The notes beneath the pieces were generated by a model. The model ran no database searches and had not been told where the DNA came from. It saw only the letters and a list, made by a program, of their open reading frames with translations. This document shows, piece by piece, positions 21,097 through 33,122 of a DNA stretch of 64,000 nt. A program made the position numbers and the translations under genes. Positions within the stretch are counted from its first letter, which is position 1; each line of letters starts with the position of its first letter. This DNA comes from Conoideocrella luteorostrata. Its lineage: Eukaryota > Ascomycota > Sordariomycetes > Hypocreales > Clavicipitaceae. Where the stretch lies: contig JASWJB010000005.1 in assembly GCA_032433595.1 (NCBI GenBank), positions 289,182-353,181 of the forward strand, given 5' to 3'.

Positions 21097-22727
21097 ATGG
21101 CCGACGGAGTGCCCCACGTCGGGCGGAAGCCTGTCACTGTCCTTTCCGCCACGGAGCTGATTGGCAACTCGCCGCTCGTTCGACTCAACAAGGTGCCGCA
21201 GTCGTTGGGGATAGAGTGTGATGTCTACGCAAAGACGGAGCTGTTCAACGCTGGCGGCAGTGTCAAGGACAGAATCGCCCTGCGCATGATCGAAGAGGCT
21301 GAGAAGAGCGGGAGGATAAAGCCCGGTGACACTCTGATTGAGCCTACGAGTGGTAACACGTACGTTCTCTCATCCCTGGGCCAGTCAAAACCGTTACGGA
21401 TTGCTTGCTAATGCATATTGTTTCCAGTGGTATTGGCTTGGCCCTCGTCGGTGCCATCAAAGGCTACAAGACCATCATCACCATGCCCGAAAAGATGTCC
21501 GCCGAGAAAGTCTCCGTCCTGCGAGCCCTCGGTGCCACCATCATCCGTACGCCCACCCAGGCCGCCTGGGATGCGCCCGAATCTCATATTGGTGTTGCGC
21601 GACGTCTCGAGAAGGAGATCCCCAACGCTCACATCCTTGATCAGTACGGCAACCCGGATAACCCCTTGGCTCACGAGCACGGAACAGCCGAGGAAATCTG
21701 GGAACAGACTGGTGGCAAGATTACTGCCGTTATCGCAGGAGCTGGTACTGGTGGTACCATTACAGGCATTGCAAAGGGCCTGAAGAAGCACAACAAGGAC
21801 GTCAAGGTTATTGCTGCTGATCCTCACGGTAGTATCTTGGCTTTGCCCGAGGCCCTGAACGAGGAGCACCTGAACGAGTCATATAAAGTTGAGGGTATTG
21901 GTTACGACTTCATCCCTGATGTTTTGGAGCGTGAGATTGTGGATAAGTGGTACAAGACAGACGATCACGAGTCCTTTGTTCTGGCCAGGCGCCTGATTGC
22001 CGAGGAGGGTCTCCTTGTTGGTGGTAGCTCCGGTTCTGCCATGGCCGCCATGCTCAAGGCTGTCAAGGACTTCGGTTTCAAGAAGGGTGACGTGGTTGTT
22101 GTCGTCCTGCCTGACAGTATTCGAAGCTACTTGTCTAAATTTGCCGATGACGACTGGCTTGCCGCCAACGGCCTCCTAGCTGTCAACGGCATCGAGACGT
22201 CCATCTCCAAGAAGCCCGATACTTCTGACCCATACTCCGGCGCTACCATTGCTTCTCTTCGCCTCAAGCCCGTCACTTCCGTCGCCGACACTGCGCTGTG
22301 CTCCGAAGCCATCGAGACCATGCGTGACAAGGGTTTCGACCAGCTCCCTGTTCTCTCCGCTTCGTCCAAGCTCGTTGGTCTTGTCACCTTGGGTAACTTG
22401 CTTTCCTATATTTCTCGTGGCCGCGCCACCCCCCACAGCCCCGTCAAAGACGTCATGTTCAACTTTGGCCATCTCGACGAGATCGTCACTGACCCTCGCC
22501 AAAGCGCCGACGCTGGACAAGCTACCGCAACCAAGAGGAAGTTCGTCGAGATCACTCTGGACACGCCGCTTTCAACACTCAGCAAGTTCTTTGAGTGGAA
22601 CAGTGCGGCTGTGGTGACCGAGCGTAGCACTAGCAAGAACTCTTTGTCCAAGCCTCTTGCTATTGTGACCAAGGTTGATTTGTTGACTTGGCTGGTGAGC
22701 AAGAACATGGCCGTCTCCGATAAGTGA
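21097..22727 (+). CDS. cys4: Cystathionine beta-synthase, two exons
   Basis: PLP enzyme that condenses serine and homocysteine to cystathionine in transsulfuration; cytosolic. Exons 21097-21359 and 21428-22727 flank a 68-bp GTACGT..TTCCAG intron; the product is 520 aa, normal for fungal CBS. The PLP Lys lies in NAGGSVKDRIA (~50-60). IEPTSGNTGIGLALVG (with the Asn that holds the cofactor) is completed across the splice. GAGTGGTITGIAKGLK forms the phosphate-binding glycine loop, and GGSSGSAMAA supports the C-terminal part of the catalytic domain. A C-terminal CBS-domain (Bateman) region follows from ~375: RDKGFDQLPVLSASSKLVGL and PLAIVTKVDLL. There is no N-terminal heme-binding extension, as in yeast. 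Highly conserved core gene. Confidence 0.96.
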
Positions 22728-23030
22728 CGGGCCGGCCTTTGTTCTTCTGCATTTATTTTTCTTGTGTCAGCATGGTGGTATTCTTGTTTTGGGCGTTTTT
22801 AAGACTTTTTAGATATGGGAAAAGAAAGGTATTCGAGTACTCAACATGGGCTAGCGGGACTGGGTTAGTAGACTCAACATCTACACAGATGCATTTAAGA
22901 ACAGAGTACGCGTTTCAAGCCATAGATGAAGTATAAAATTGGACTTGTATATGCAATTATCATTATCTTGATGTTTGTAGAATGCTGCTTGACCCCTCGA
23001 GCCCTCAACCACAGATGCTATCAGTGCATC
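22728..23030. other. Convergent 3' intergenic region
   Basis: The 303 bases between the two convergent stop codons hold only presumed 3' untranslated sequence. Confidence 0.6.
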
Positions 23031-23885
23031 TTACACGCGCTGTGCCATCCACCACCACCATTTGTCCACGTCAGGCTTTTCTGTCGTCACACTCCCTCCA
23101 ATAGCCTGCACATCAATATCAAACTCCATCATCTGCTGGAAAGTAAACGCCTCCGACCCATACTCTCCCAGCCATGAATCCTGCTCCTCCGAGCCAATCT
23201 CATCTACGCCCACGCCGGAGTCTAGAAGGCGTTTGCTTCTCGAAACCCGAATGCGGCTGATTTCTTTCTCGAGCTGTGCCTTCACCAAGTTTTCAGGCAG
23301 CGCCGTGAACAGCTCAACCTTATTCGCAGCAATAAGAACAGGAATCACAGCCTTATTCTTTCCCTTGTCACTGGCCCGCTTCTGCAGATACAGCAGCACG
23401 TCATACAGATACGACGCCGTCGCTGTAAGTGTTTCGACAGCCACCGCAGATGCGTCCACAACGAACACCACGCCCTTGAGCTTCTCAGCCCTGGCTAGCT
23501 TGCCCATCGCTACGTTGCGGAGCTTGCCGTGCCCGGGCGTATCGACAAGCAGGAACTTGGTGTATGTGCCTGAGGAGTCTTCATGGTTTCTGAAGGTCCC
23601 TTTGGTTTTCGCGTCGGTCGTGGCGTTGAGTTCGACGGACTGGATGGTTTGCGTCGTGTGCGTTTCGGCAGGCTTGGTGCCGCGCTCGAGGAGCGTGAGC
23701 AGGGAGGTTTTGCCGCTGTTGGCGGGGCCAAGGAGGATGATGGTCGGGGCGGTGGTGTACGTGGCTGAGGAGGAGAGTGCGAGGTGGAGGAGGATGGGAC
23801 CGCCGAGGATGATGAGAATGCCGATGAGGAACACGGGGATGGAGGGCGAGAGGATCATCTCGGCGATTTGGGAGGCTGTGGTCAT
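23031..23885 (-). CDS. SRP102: Signal recognition particle receptor, beta subunit
   Basis: ER-membrane small GTPase that anchors the SRP receptor alpha subunit for co-translational targeting. Single exon, 284 aa from the ATG at 23885; the frame is open further upstream but without ATG. A membrane anchor spans ~17-37 (IPVFLIGILIILGG). The GTPase motifs are the G1 P-loop GPANSGKTS at 53-61, G3 VDTPGHGKL, and G4 AANKVEL (NKxE variant of NKxD). QASYLYDVLLYL-type helices follow. The tail FDIDVQAIGGSV before the Trp-rich end is typical of the fungal proteins. Convergent with CBS and divergent from AKR1. Confidence 0.93.
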   Translation of the reverse strand: MTTASQIAEMILSPSIPVFLIGILIILGGPILLHLALSSSATYTTAPTIILLGPANSGKTSLLTLLERGTKPAETHTTQTIQSVELNATTDAKTKGTFRNHEDSSGTYTKFLLVDTPGHGKLRNVAMGKLARAEKLKGVVFVVDASAVAVETLTATASYLYDVLLYLQKRASDKGKNKAVIPVLIAANKVELFTALPENLVKAQLEKEISRIRVSRSKRLLDSGVGVDEIGSEEQDSWLGEYGSEAFTFQQMMEFDIDVQAIGGSVTTEKPDVDKWWWWMAQRV

Positions 23886-25183
23886 GGTGGGTGGTTTTTG
23901 TGCCCGCGGCACAAGCTGGCACGAGTCGATAGAGTAGCTAGGCCAGCCTGGCAATTGGCGGGATCGCAGAGCAAGAGAGGCGGTTCGTCAAAGGCCGCGA
24001 CTGGGCAGCTGGGGTGCTGAATCGTCTGATGGCACGCGGGACGGGGACGACCGGAAGTTCGTCTGTATGCAAGCTATCATGCACAATCGCTAGTTACGGA
24101 CATGGTGTTTTCGAGCTGCGGCCACATTGAAGAATCTTGTGGCGCCACAAGAGGAACGAGACTAGCGTGGCGGGGCCGGAATCCAGCCACAGGTACGGAG
24201 TACACAGGCAGGGCGGCCAAGTTGTTTGGCATTTTTGTCCCCGAACATTAATTAGCGGACATGGTTATGTTCTAGTGTAGGGTTCACCGAGTTCCTACGA
24301 TCCTCTTCTCTCTCATTACCTTTCGGCTGGCTTGATATCTTTACTAGCAGTATGATAGATTAAGCCAATTAGGTTGGTTGTAAATTCTAAGGGTCCGGTT
24401 CTCATCCGCCCATGAAGACATGCCCGTGCTCTAACCAGCCACAGCAGCCCTGCTACTCTCACACTCCTTACACCGCACTCAGACTGTCCAACTCCTGCAC
24501 ACGTACGAATGATCCCATTGGCGACTGCTCTCCTATGGTCGCAGTTGGTACGGAGGTTTATGGGCCCGCCGGCCCCTATATTCCAGAGTGTGCAGCATTG
24601 CGTAGCGTGCTCAGCCTCACTCAGCTCTGAAGTTCTGTCGCATCATTGGCGACCCAGTGGTTAGTTGCTCCGTAATTTTTGCCGTCATGTCCGTCCCCTG
24701 GGAAATGAAATTATTTCGAGAAATATCCTGGTTGCCCGTGCTTGAGCACGGAGTGAGAAATGCAAAGCGCTACCTCTTCCTCCTTCCTTTGGTATTCGTC
24801 TGGGCTTTCAGTAACTGAAGGTTGGTTATTTTTTTTTTTTTTTTTAACATATGCTTAGCAAAGTCTTTGTTTACTTCAGGGTTCTTCTAGCTAGCGGCAC
24901 CAAGCTCAGGTGGCTCGGAAAGCTAGCCTGCCGCAAGTAAAAGTAGAGTTTCCGCAGCACCGGATCCTACTCTGTACTCCGTAGCTTGAACTGGACTTTG
25001 TCAGCTGCGATCCTGCTCCCATCATTAAACCATCACCTCCAATTGCGACACGTTGGAGCGCATTCCCCTTCCTCCTCAACCGGCCTCTTGAGAACACAAC
25101 CTCCCCACGCCAACCCGTCCGGTCGGTCACGCCTCCCTCTCCGCAGCTCGCACGCTACACCGTATGCGATTATTTATCGTTAC
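23886..25183. other. Divergent promoter region (SRP102 / AKR1)
   Basis: No supported gene. It contains T17 at 24829-24845 and two copies of the decamer TACGGAGTAC / GTACTCCGTA (24194-24203 and 24974-24983). Confidence 0.5.
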
Positions 25184-27651
25184 ATGAGTAGTCCTAGCCT
25201 GAGCAGCAAACCCGCCGCGTCCGCGAGTGCCGGTGCGCCTCCGATACTGCTTGCATCCAAGTCTTCCGCCGCCGCCCCTAAGCTGAACAACGAGATGGAA
25301 TTGGGCAGCTTCGCCGCGGCCGATGGCCAGGCTGGCGGTGATGCGGCCCCTGTTGCTGCCGTCAGCCCTGAGAATGATATCATGCAGCTTGCGCGGATAG
25401 GCGACATCGTCGCCATGGAAAAATTATTCGAGTCTGGGGAGTTTGACGCCACATACAGCGACGAGGAGGGCATCACACCATTGCATGTAAGATATTTCTG
25501 TCGATGGTGGCACTCTGTGACTCCTGAAGCTGAACAGCTTGCATGACTAAAAAGAATCGAGCCTGATAACTGACCTTTGTATTCAGTGGGCCGCCATTAA
25601 CAATCAGTATGCCATGTGCAAGTTTCTCATCGAACACGGCGCCGAAATCAACCACAAGGGCGGCGACTCTGTCGCAACACCACTGCAGTGGGCAGCCCAG
25701 CGATGTCACTACTATGCCGTCAACCTTTTGCTTCAGCACGGCGCCGACCCTCTCATTACCGATGCCCAAGGGTATAATACTCTTCACATCTCCACCTTCA
25801 ACGGCAATGTCTTGTTGATTGTGCTCCTCTTGCATCAAGGAATTCCCGTCGACGTCCTGGATAGCTATGGGCATACGTCGCTTATGTGGGCGGCATACAA
25901 AGGCTTTCCCTCGTGTGTCGACATCTTCCTGCGCTGGGGTGCGAGCGTCCATGCCACGGATGAACAAGGCTTCACGGCATTGCATTGGGCCTTGGTCAAA
26001 GGCAACCCTGGATGCATACAGAAGCTCATCGAGTACGGTGCAGATCGATTCGCGAAGACGGAAAGCGGCAAGACACCTGCTACGACGGCCAGTGAGCTCA
26101 ATACCCAGCCGGCTTGGCATCGAGCCTTGAGGGAATCCGGATATGACCAGGATGGTAATCCAGTAACTCCACCTTGGCCAGGTGCGAATCTTTTCTTGAA
26201 AGACAAGAGAGCTTTTACATCCAAGTTCTTGTTCTTCTGGCCATGGTTTATGATCTGGGGTGTGCTGGTGGTGCTGTCATACGCACCAGTCTTCTTTGGT
26301 CTACCTCTGGCGGTCGGTGTGGTGTATTTCTGTCACTTGTGCGCAACACAGGTATTGGAATATGCCCCACCTGATATGCGTCACTTTCACAAAACGGTAC
26401 GTACTCACAGCAGATGATTTAATCTTCGGGAGTACAAGCTAATTCTTACTTCGCAGCCTTGGATGGCTGGCATCTTCGCAGGCTCCCTTTTTCTGGTTGG
26501 TGTTAACTGGCTCACCACTGTTGTGTGGAGCACAATTCGAGGCGAGAGCTCCTACTTGATTCTGAATCTCACTTTTGCAGCGCTTTTCAGTTTGACTACT
26601 TTCTTCTATGCGGCTAGCATGCGATATGATCCTGGATTTGTACCTAAAATGAATGGCATTGCGGAGCAGAGGGCTGTTATCGATGAGCTGTTAGAGACCT
26701 GGAAGTTTGACGAGACCAACTTCTGTGTCACGTGTATGATTCGTACGCCTCTTCGAAGCAAGCACTGTAGGCGGTGTCAAAGATGTGTGGCTAAACTTGA
26801 TCAGTGAGTAGCTGTGAATATTTTATGCGGAAATGCTGGCTAATCCCTACAATAGTCACTGTCCCTGGGTCTATAACTGCGTCGGTATCAATAATCACAG
26901 GCATTTTTTCTTATACCTTGCCTGCCTGACTATCGGTATCCTGACCTATGACTGGTTACTTTATTACTGTACGTTCCGTTGGTCGTGTCCCTTTGCTGGC
27001 CGTTATATCTAATTTCATTTAGACTTTGGGCTGGTTTCAGCCAAGTCCTCGGATACCTGCAATGTCCTTGGAGCGAACCTGTGTAAACTCATCAATGCAG
27101 ATGCGTATACATTACTTCTAGCCGTTTGGGTCAGCCTTCAACTGATTTGGGTAACCATGCTGGTTTTCACCCAGCTTGTCCAAGTCTCTCGCGCCATGAC
27201 TACATTCGAGAACATGACGGGCATTCATACCCGTGAGGCTGCTGCGGCGCTCACATCAACAGGAACGCCTCTTGATCCATCACTTGCCGCAGCTGCGGCT
27301 TCCACCGCAACACCACCTGGCCATGGGACTCGAAACAGGGGCGGCATGCTGAAGCAATGGAGTCGAATACTCGGAGTAGATCCATTTATTGAAACCATCA
27401 CGGGCCGCGGCGCTGCCACCGGCAAGAACAAACGAAAAAAGAAGAACCCCTATAGCCGGGGTTGTGTATCAAACTGCAAGGACTTTTGGTGTGACCCGGC
27501 GCCAGTTTTCGGACAGAGAGAGAATGGCACTGCAGTACTCGGTGGTAGCAAGGTAGACTACACTGTTATGTACGAGAGCCCGACATTGATGCGCTTGACG
27601 GGTATGAGAACACGCGGTGCCTACGAAGCTGTGGGGACAGAAGATGTGTAA
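25184..27651 (+). CDS. akr1: Ankyrin-repeat DHHC palmitoyltransferase AKR1, five exons
   Basis: Golgi/endosomal S-palmitoyltransferase. Exons 25184-25486, 25587-26396, 26457-26803, 26856-26968 and 27023-27651 join in phase to 733 aa. A low-complexity N-terminus is followed by ankyrin repeats at ~70-290 (EEGITPLHWAAINNQ, GADPLITDAQGYNTLHIS, GHTSLMWAAYKG, DEQGFTALHWALVKG). TM pairs lie at ~305-360 and ~375-425. The Cys-rich domain begins FCVTCMIRTPLRSKHCRRC. The catalytic motif is DHHCPWVYNCVG at ~486-497, with DHHC assembled across intron 3; yeast Akr1 has DHYC instead. Two more TM segments and a basic tail follow. The frame is also open upstream of 25184 but lacks an ATG. Confidence 0.95.
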
Positions 27652-28076
27652 ATAACTGAGATTTACGTCCATGTTTCATTCACGGCTTTAGGGCACGGTA
27701 AGAAGATGGTTTTTATTTTTCCTTTTCCGGGAGATTCTCAGCGTGGGGTTACGAAAGGGGCGTTGTAGAATAATAAAATGTATGGCAATAGAGGACGGGG
27801 GTGATGGTGGTAGAGGGTATTGAGGAGTACACAGCGGGTGCAACGGCTTGTTAACCTTTTGGATGTGCATTGCACGAGAGGTGGACGGCCCATGACTCAT
27901 GAACGTAGATGGCTCTTAGCTTTAGTGTTAAGATGTACAATACATATATTGATGAAGCTCGGCGGTGTGCGTGGTCCCAGCTGGATACATGGGCGTGTCG
28001 AGGTCGCTATCAACAAGGACAGTTGCATGACTGCAACAAGTGCAGGCTTTTTTCTATCACATCCAACTAACTCGGG
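27652..28076. other. Convergent 3' intergenic region
   Basis: No gene-like signal. Confidence 0.55.
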
Positions 28077-28763
28077 TTACAAAGCACCGGGAAACCACCG
28101 AAAGAGCTGCAGATAACCGTCATGGCTGGCCTCGGTGGCAAGCCCAAATCCAGCCTTCTCATACATGCCAAGGGCTTTGGCATTGTCAGGTTTGACCATG
28201 ATCGTCATCAGGCACCCTATGTTCTGCGATGCTGCCGCGTCTATAGCGAACTTGACCGCTTCAGCCATTACCTTTTGGGCGATTCCTCGACGGCGCGCAT
28301 CCTGGGTGGTGTACACGCCGTTGACTGCCCAATGCGAGAAGGCTGGGCTAGTGGTAGAGTCACCGTCAAGCCCGAGACGGAGCTTCAACGCTGGTGGTAC
28401 CTGCACGGCATTATAGAGGGTCAAGGATGACAGGATCTCGCGGGTCTCGGAGACGGCTACGAATAACTCGGCGGCTGGGTTTAGGATGCGCTGGCGCCAG
28501 TCATTGGGGGACATGGCGACTTCGCGGGCGTAGGTTGAGCCAAAATCTACAAGAGTCCGTTTATCGTCAGAATGCGCGACGCCTCATTACTCATAGTGCC
28601 GCCGCCACTCAACCTGTATGTGCGGCTTTGGAGAGTGCTAGGTGGTAGGTGGCTTACAGGATGGATCGGTCTGCAGGGCAGTCAGGCGGAAAGCTTTGTA
28701 GCTGGTTAAATAGAACTCGATGCCGGCCTCGTCGGGCTCAATCCGCTGGATAGTGTATTCCAT
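28077..28763 (-). CDS. GNAT-family N-acetyltransferase, two exons
   Basis: Predicted acetyl-CoA-dependent acetyltransferase of unknown acceptor. Exon 1 (28658-28763) encodes MEYTIQRIEPDEAGIEFY through QTDPS; the 111-bp intron starts GTAAGC and ends CTTGTAG; exon 2 (28077-28546) gives FGSTYAREVAMSPNDWRQRI and the core fold. The product is 191 aa. VNGVYTTQDARRRGIAQKVM is the beta4/motif A region with the RRRGIA pyrophosphate-binding loop, and NAKALGMYEKAGF is motif B. The DPSYFGSTYAREV segment, seen only when spliced, is typical of this fungal GNAT subgroup and supports the splice. Confidence 0.87.
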
Positions 28764-29520
28764 TATTGAGTTGCTCTGTACTTTATTCTTGGCATTGTTC
28801 GTCCGCTACGCGCGTGGGGCGGCCAGTTGTCACGCGGTAAATAAGATCTCGCTATGGCGTTATGAAGAGCCCAGTGAAATATTATAAAGAGTAATTTTGA
28901 AGATAGAACATTTGGGTTTGCGAAGTTGTAAATTGTAGCGTTAAATACTTGAGTTCAAAGGCTAATGTGCGACGTTGGCGGTGACTCACGGGTAGTTGGC
29001 GATCGGCTGCGCGAACGGACGGTCGAACGACTCAGCGCGCGGCCTCACCTTACTATTCCAATAGCGACATGTTGGCAAAATTGAAGTAGGAGCGGTTGTG
29101 ACCGATCTTAGTTAATCGTGGTGTCTTGGTGTATTTTTAACGATACGTTGCGGCCTCACCATGGCGTGACGACCAGTGAGTGACAGCTATCCTGCTGCTA
29201 TTTGGCTCGCCGCATTCTTGTCAGACAACTACTCCGCACAGGAAGTAGGCCGACCTTTCGATTTAGGACTTTATAAGATGCTGCTCCGGGTCAGCTCGAT
29301 TGTATTATTATTACCCAGCGAAATTCATGATGTTTGCTCACTTCCTGGAGGCATTTGATGATCAGTCTCGTTTATTTTTATTTTATTTTGGATAGCCGTT
29401 CATGGCCTGTACCAACGTCAACGTCCGACTCTGACCAAAGGTAAATTGATCGGCTCGTGCATCCAAGCTCCAACTAACAAGTTGCAAGAACTTACTTCTG
29501 CCTTTTGACCTCCCGTTAAA
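28764..29520. other. Intergenic
   Basis: Nothing recognisable on either strand. Confidence 0.5.
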
Positions 29521-30583
29521 ATGGCATCACCTGTGCTTGCCAGGCCCTTGAAGCCCGGCGCTACAATCGCATTCGTCTCTCTGTCGGCGCGACTCAACAA
29601 CATATTTCCCGCGGCCATATCGCGCGCAACAGCTGTACTGTCAGGCTTGGGGTACAAGGTTCGCGTCTTCTTCACGCCAGGTTCGGGCACCCAATCGTCT
29701 ATCGCAAACCGTCTTTCCGTCTTTCCGACATTCGTTCTGCGTTCCTGGATCCGGATATTTCTGCCATTATCTGCGCCATTGGCGGCGGCTCCTTCACGAG
29801 CTGCTGTCAGCCTTGATCGAGGACAAGGACTTACACGCGAGAATCCGGGATAATCCCAAGATTGTCGTTGGATACTCCGACATGACCGGCTTGCACTGGT
29901 TCTCACACGCCCTCACTGGACTGCGAACCTTTTACGGGCCTAGCGCTATCCCGTAGCTCGGTACAGCCGACTCAATCGAAAACAAAGCCTCCCCGCTTGC
30001 ATTCTGCGTCAAACATCTCTTCCGGGTGATCGCCGAGGCGGACCCGGTCGGCGATTTACGCACCCAAAATACCTGCATTTTCGGCAATCCCACCTCTACC
30101 GAGGCCCAAGAGGTCGCTCCTGCACCAGCATAGAAATACCTGCGACCTGAAAAGGCGCAAGGCAAACTCTTTGGCGGCTGCTTGTCTGTCGTGGCGCGAT
30201 TGAACGGAGTCCAGGCCATCAAGCCCGGCTGGCATGGTCGCATTGTGCTCCTCGAAACCCACGTGGGTGATGCGAAAGACGTGGAGCAAGTACAGACGGC
30301 GCTTGCCGACCTGATTGCCCAGAGTGTTTTTGAAGAGGCGGCCGGATTGGTGGTTGGTCGGCCCTTTAGATACGACTCCGAAGAAGCCCGAGCAAGCTAC
30401 GAGGGTGTGTTTAGACAGTTGCTTTGTGAAGGCCTGCTTGCCGAGCGGGAGAACCGGTTTCCTATCCTGATGCATGTGGATATTGGCCACAAGACACCTA
30501 TGGTTACCTTGCCGTTTGATGTGTTGGCCGGGCTGGATTCTGGAAAGAATCGATTTGCGCTGCTTGAGGGTGGAGTATTGTAA
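29521..30583 (+). pseudogene. LD-carboxypeptidase / MccF-like (peptidase S66) pseudogene
   Basis: Begins convincingly at 29521 with LKPGATIAFVSLSARLNNIF and SRATAVLSGLGYKV, the start of S66 serine carboxypeptidases, which in bacteria cleave peptidoglycan tetrapeptides or microcin C. After ~29730 the family sequence continues in another frame (ALIEDKDLHARIRDNPK; VVGYSDMTGLHWF with the nucleophile Ser region). That frame meets an in-frame TAG where homologues would read AIPELG (29954). Another TAG precedes KYLRPEKAQGKLFGG. The C-terminal part is open from ~30138 to the stop at 30581-30583: RIVLLETHVGDAKD, the His region HVDIGHKTPMVTLPFD, and GGVL at the end. At least two frameshifts and two nonsense codons make it non-functional. 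Fairly recent decay, since motifs are intact. Confidence 0.85.
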
Positions 30584-33122
30584 AATGCATTTGGATGAAA
30601 CTACCTGAATGCATTCCTTGGTGATATACATTCCGCGGTAGTGTTTCATGTCAAGCTGTGTCCGGTCGTAGGTTTTGGCAGCGAGAAGATCGCCAATATA
30701 TCTGGGGATTCTTAGAATGCCTTGTCTCTGCTGTAACGTGCCATCATAATACGACGCCATCAAGTTATGATCCAAAAGGTCTGATTTAGATCTAAGGGTA
30801 ACTGTGTCTAAATCAGAGCGAGAACTCATGTGGAAGGTGACTCGTAGTTTCGTGGTTTCGTGGAATAGCCTGAATGAACTGTTCATGACTTTCGGCCAGC
30901 CATATAATTGCGTGTCTCGTGAATTCTACAAGCCGCACAATACTTGTGTTTCTCGAGTATGCTTATTCTTAGTCCTCAACACTGGCATCAGGGAATTCTT
31001 CTATCTTTTTTATGACAGAGCACTTGCACGTAGGGTCTGAATCATATACTCAATTCATTGTATACCTCAGAGTCTCGTCTTTCAGAGTTTCTTATTGTTG
31101 AATGAGGTCTTCAGTACTACGCATAGTTTACAAATTTGGCCCAATTGAGATGTCCTGCCTTGGTATACTCTGCTTCTAGAGATTGACGCCACCAATACAA
31201 GTCGATCACCAAAACAGCGCAACAGCAGTTCTTCCCTTGCAAGCATATGTTGGATTAAGTCTACCGGGCGGAATTCACGGATGCCGCAAGCTGATTTATG
31301 CTTCGTATCGCAACAGTGCATGTTTTATGGAGCGCAGAGTAGCTGTCACGAGAGTAAATTCACGTAACGGCGTGCCCGTGATACGCTGATGAAAATGCTG
31401 TGCCGTGGTGATGTTTCAGACGTGTGACCTTTGATTCCTACCTAGACATTTACTTAACCTTGCCTCGGCTTATGAACTACCCGGTACTCCAATGCAAAAT
31501 GCGGGTAGAGGATCGTGAAAACTGCAGCTAAAATGGCGGGCGGGACGGGCTGCGAGTACCTCAGATCATGTATGGTGGTAGGTAAGTCTACTGTCTGTCG
31601 CGAAAACTCTGCCTCGGCAAGGCTCCCACGCTCGCCGAAATGGTCGTTTCTAGCATGGGTCGATTTCGGACAAGGCGGCATGAATGCATGGATTGCTATG
31701 CCTGGATGATCAACTGAGCGGGATCACCGCTTTCTGCTTTCCAAGAATGGCGAGGACAGACTGTGTGTCAAGTTGTATACTATTCTCGGATGTAGCGACG
31801 AAACGTCATGGCTTTAGAATCAACTCCCGTTTTTCATGGGGGCTGGCTCGCAACCGCGCTTCGTCAACGGAAAGTCGTCCCATGACTGAGCTTTTAGGTC
31901 ACTAGCTGTCCCTACACCGTAACACAGTAGTGACCAGAAGTAGCTTAGAGCCGTTCTTACAACCCAATGGCTACTCCCTGGCGAAGTCAAGCGCTCGGAC
32001 AGTGAAAGGATGGATTTGCATCAATATGGAACTAGGCCACTGTCACGGAATTAAATATCCACCAAGTTACGGGCCCACCTGCTTGATCTGGCAATCTCCA
32101 GGAACAATGGACCTCGCGGCTAGTCCAAACCCACCGTCTCCGTCCAGCACTTGTGCTATTCGCCGTGTTATATGCGGCTGGAGCTAAAGTGATCGACATG
32201 CATCTTGTGTCAATCGTACCATTTGAGAGCGCGGGCCAGATTGTGAAAATTTTCCCGCATAAGCGAGCAACTCTCCTGCACTACAAATCTGAATTTTTTT
32301 TTCTTAATACCAAGGGGGATGACGTCTAGCTAGCTTTAATAGGTGCGACGCAGTACTCATTCTGGCGCATTTCGGATATCCCGTCGGTTCACCCCATGAC
32401 GACCAGTCAGGGCATCCCCGAATGGGAGCTTCCTTCGGCGCTTTGACAACGCGCATCATGACTAGGAATGAATACGATTGGTTCTTGAAGTTACCTGTGG
32501 CTCAAACAGCACGATCTGACATTACTATTGAACATTCAATAGGTCTGCTGGTTTAATACGACAAGTCAGATTTCGCATTACTCTGGCTCATGCGACAGGG
32601 ACATGGACTGTGTCTAAGCACTCTCTCAGTGTGCAGCAAAGTTAAGGCTAAACATAAGCATCTTCTAGAACAAAAACGGTCAATGCTATGTGGCACTCCA
32701 AACGCCAAGCGGATGTAACGTGTTGTTCCATCACTAAAATTCTTTACCGAGAAATGGACATAGACTATCACTGAGGTTCAATGAAAATGTCGTAAGTGAT
32801 GGATTTACTACAAGTGGTCTGTGTCTTTACGATGACTCGTGCCTCTCAACAGGAAATTCACTTCTGCGGCAATGCATGGCTGGGGCAACGTCATGGAAAG
32901 AGGAGCCGATCCTTTAGGCCACAAAGAAATCTCAACGAAACACTTTTATGACTAATTCCTAATGCTGCTGTAGGCTGGGTTGCAGAAAAGGCGAATACAA
33001 CCATAGGTTCAAACAATAGCACACCAGTTCCTTTCTATTCACGCACAGCTTGAGATTCAGATCGTCTCATTTTCCCCAGTTAGACTTTTATTCAGAGCTT
33101 CACTTCGGCTTCATCTTACAAC
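30584..33122. other. Intergenic, unassigned frames
   Basis: A minus-strand frame with ATG at 30886 runs 276 codons to 30056. Its first ~95 residues (HMSSRSDLDTVTLRSKSDLL; GTLQQRQGILRIPRYIGDLL) lie outside the S66 pseudogene and read like coding sequence, the rest is antisense to it. I cannot name a family. Elsewhere nothing is recognised up to the GNAT gene. Confidence 0.35.

Noticed and set aside
21408..21869. 153-codon minus-strand ORF
   Set aside because: Antisense of the cystathionine beta-synthase exon 2.
23062..23937. 291-codon plus-strand ORF
   Set aside because: It is the antisense shadow of the SRP receptor beta gene, and its Ser/Arg-rich composition is an artefact of that.
25473..26120. 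215-codon minus-strand ORF
   Set aside because: Antisense of the ankyrin repeats of AKR1.
30056..30583. Minus-strand continuation of the 276-codon ORF as a real gene
   Set aside because: This part is antisense to well conserved S66 sequence; only the segment beyond 30583 could be independent.
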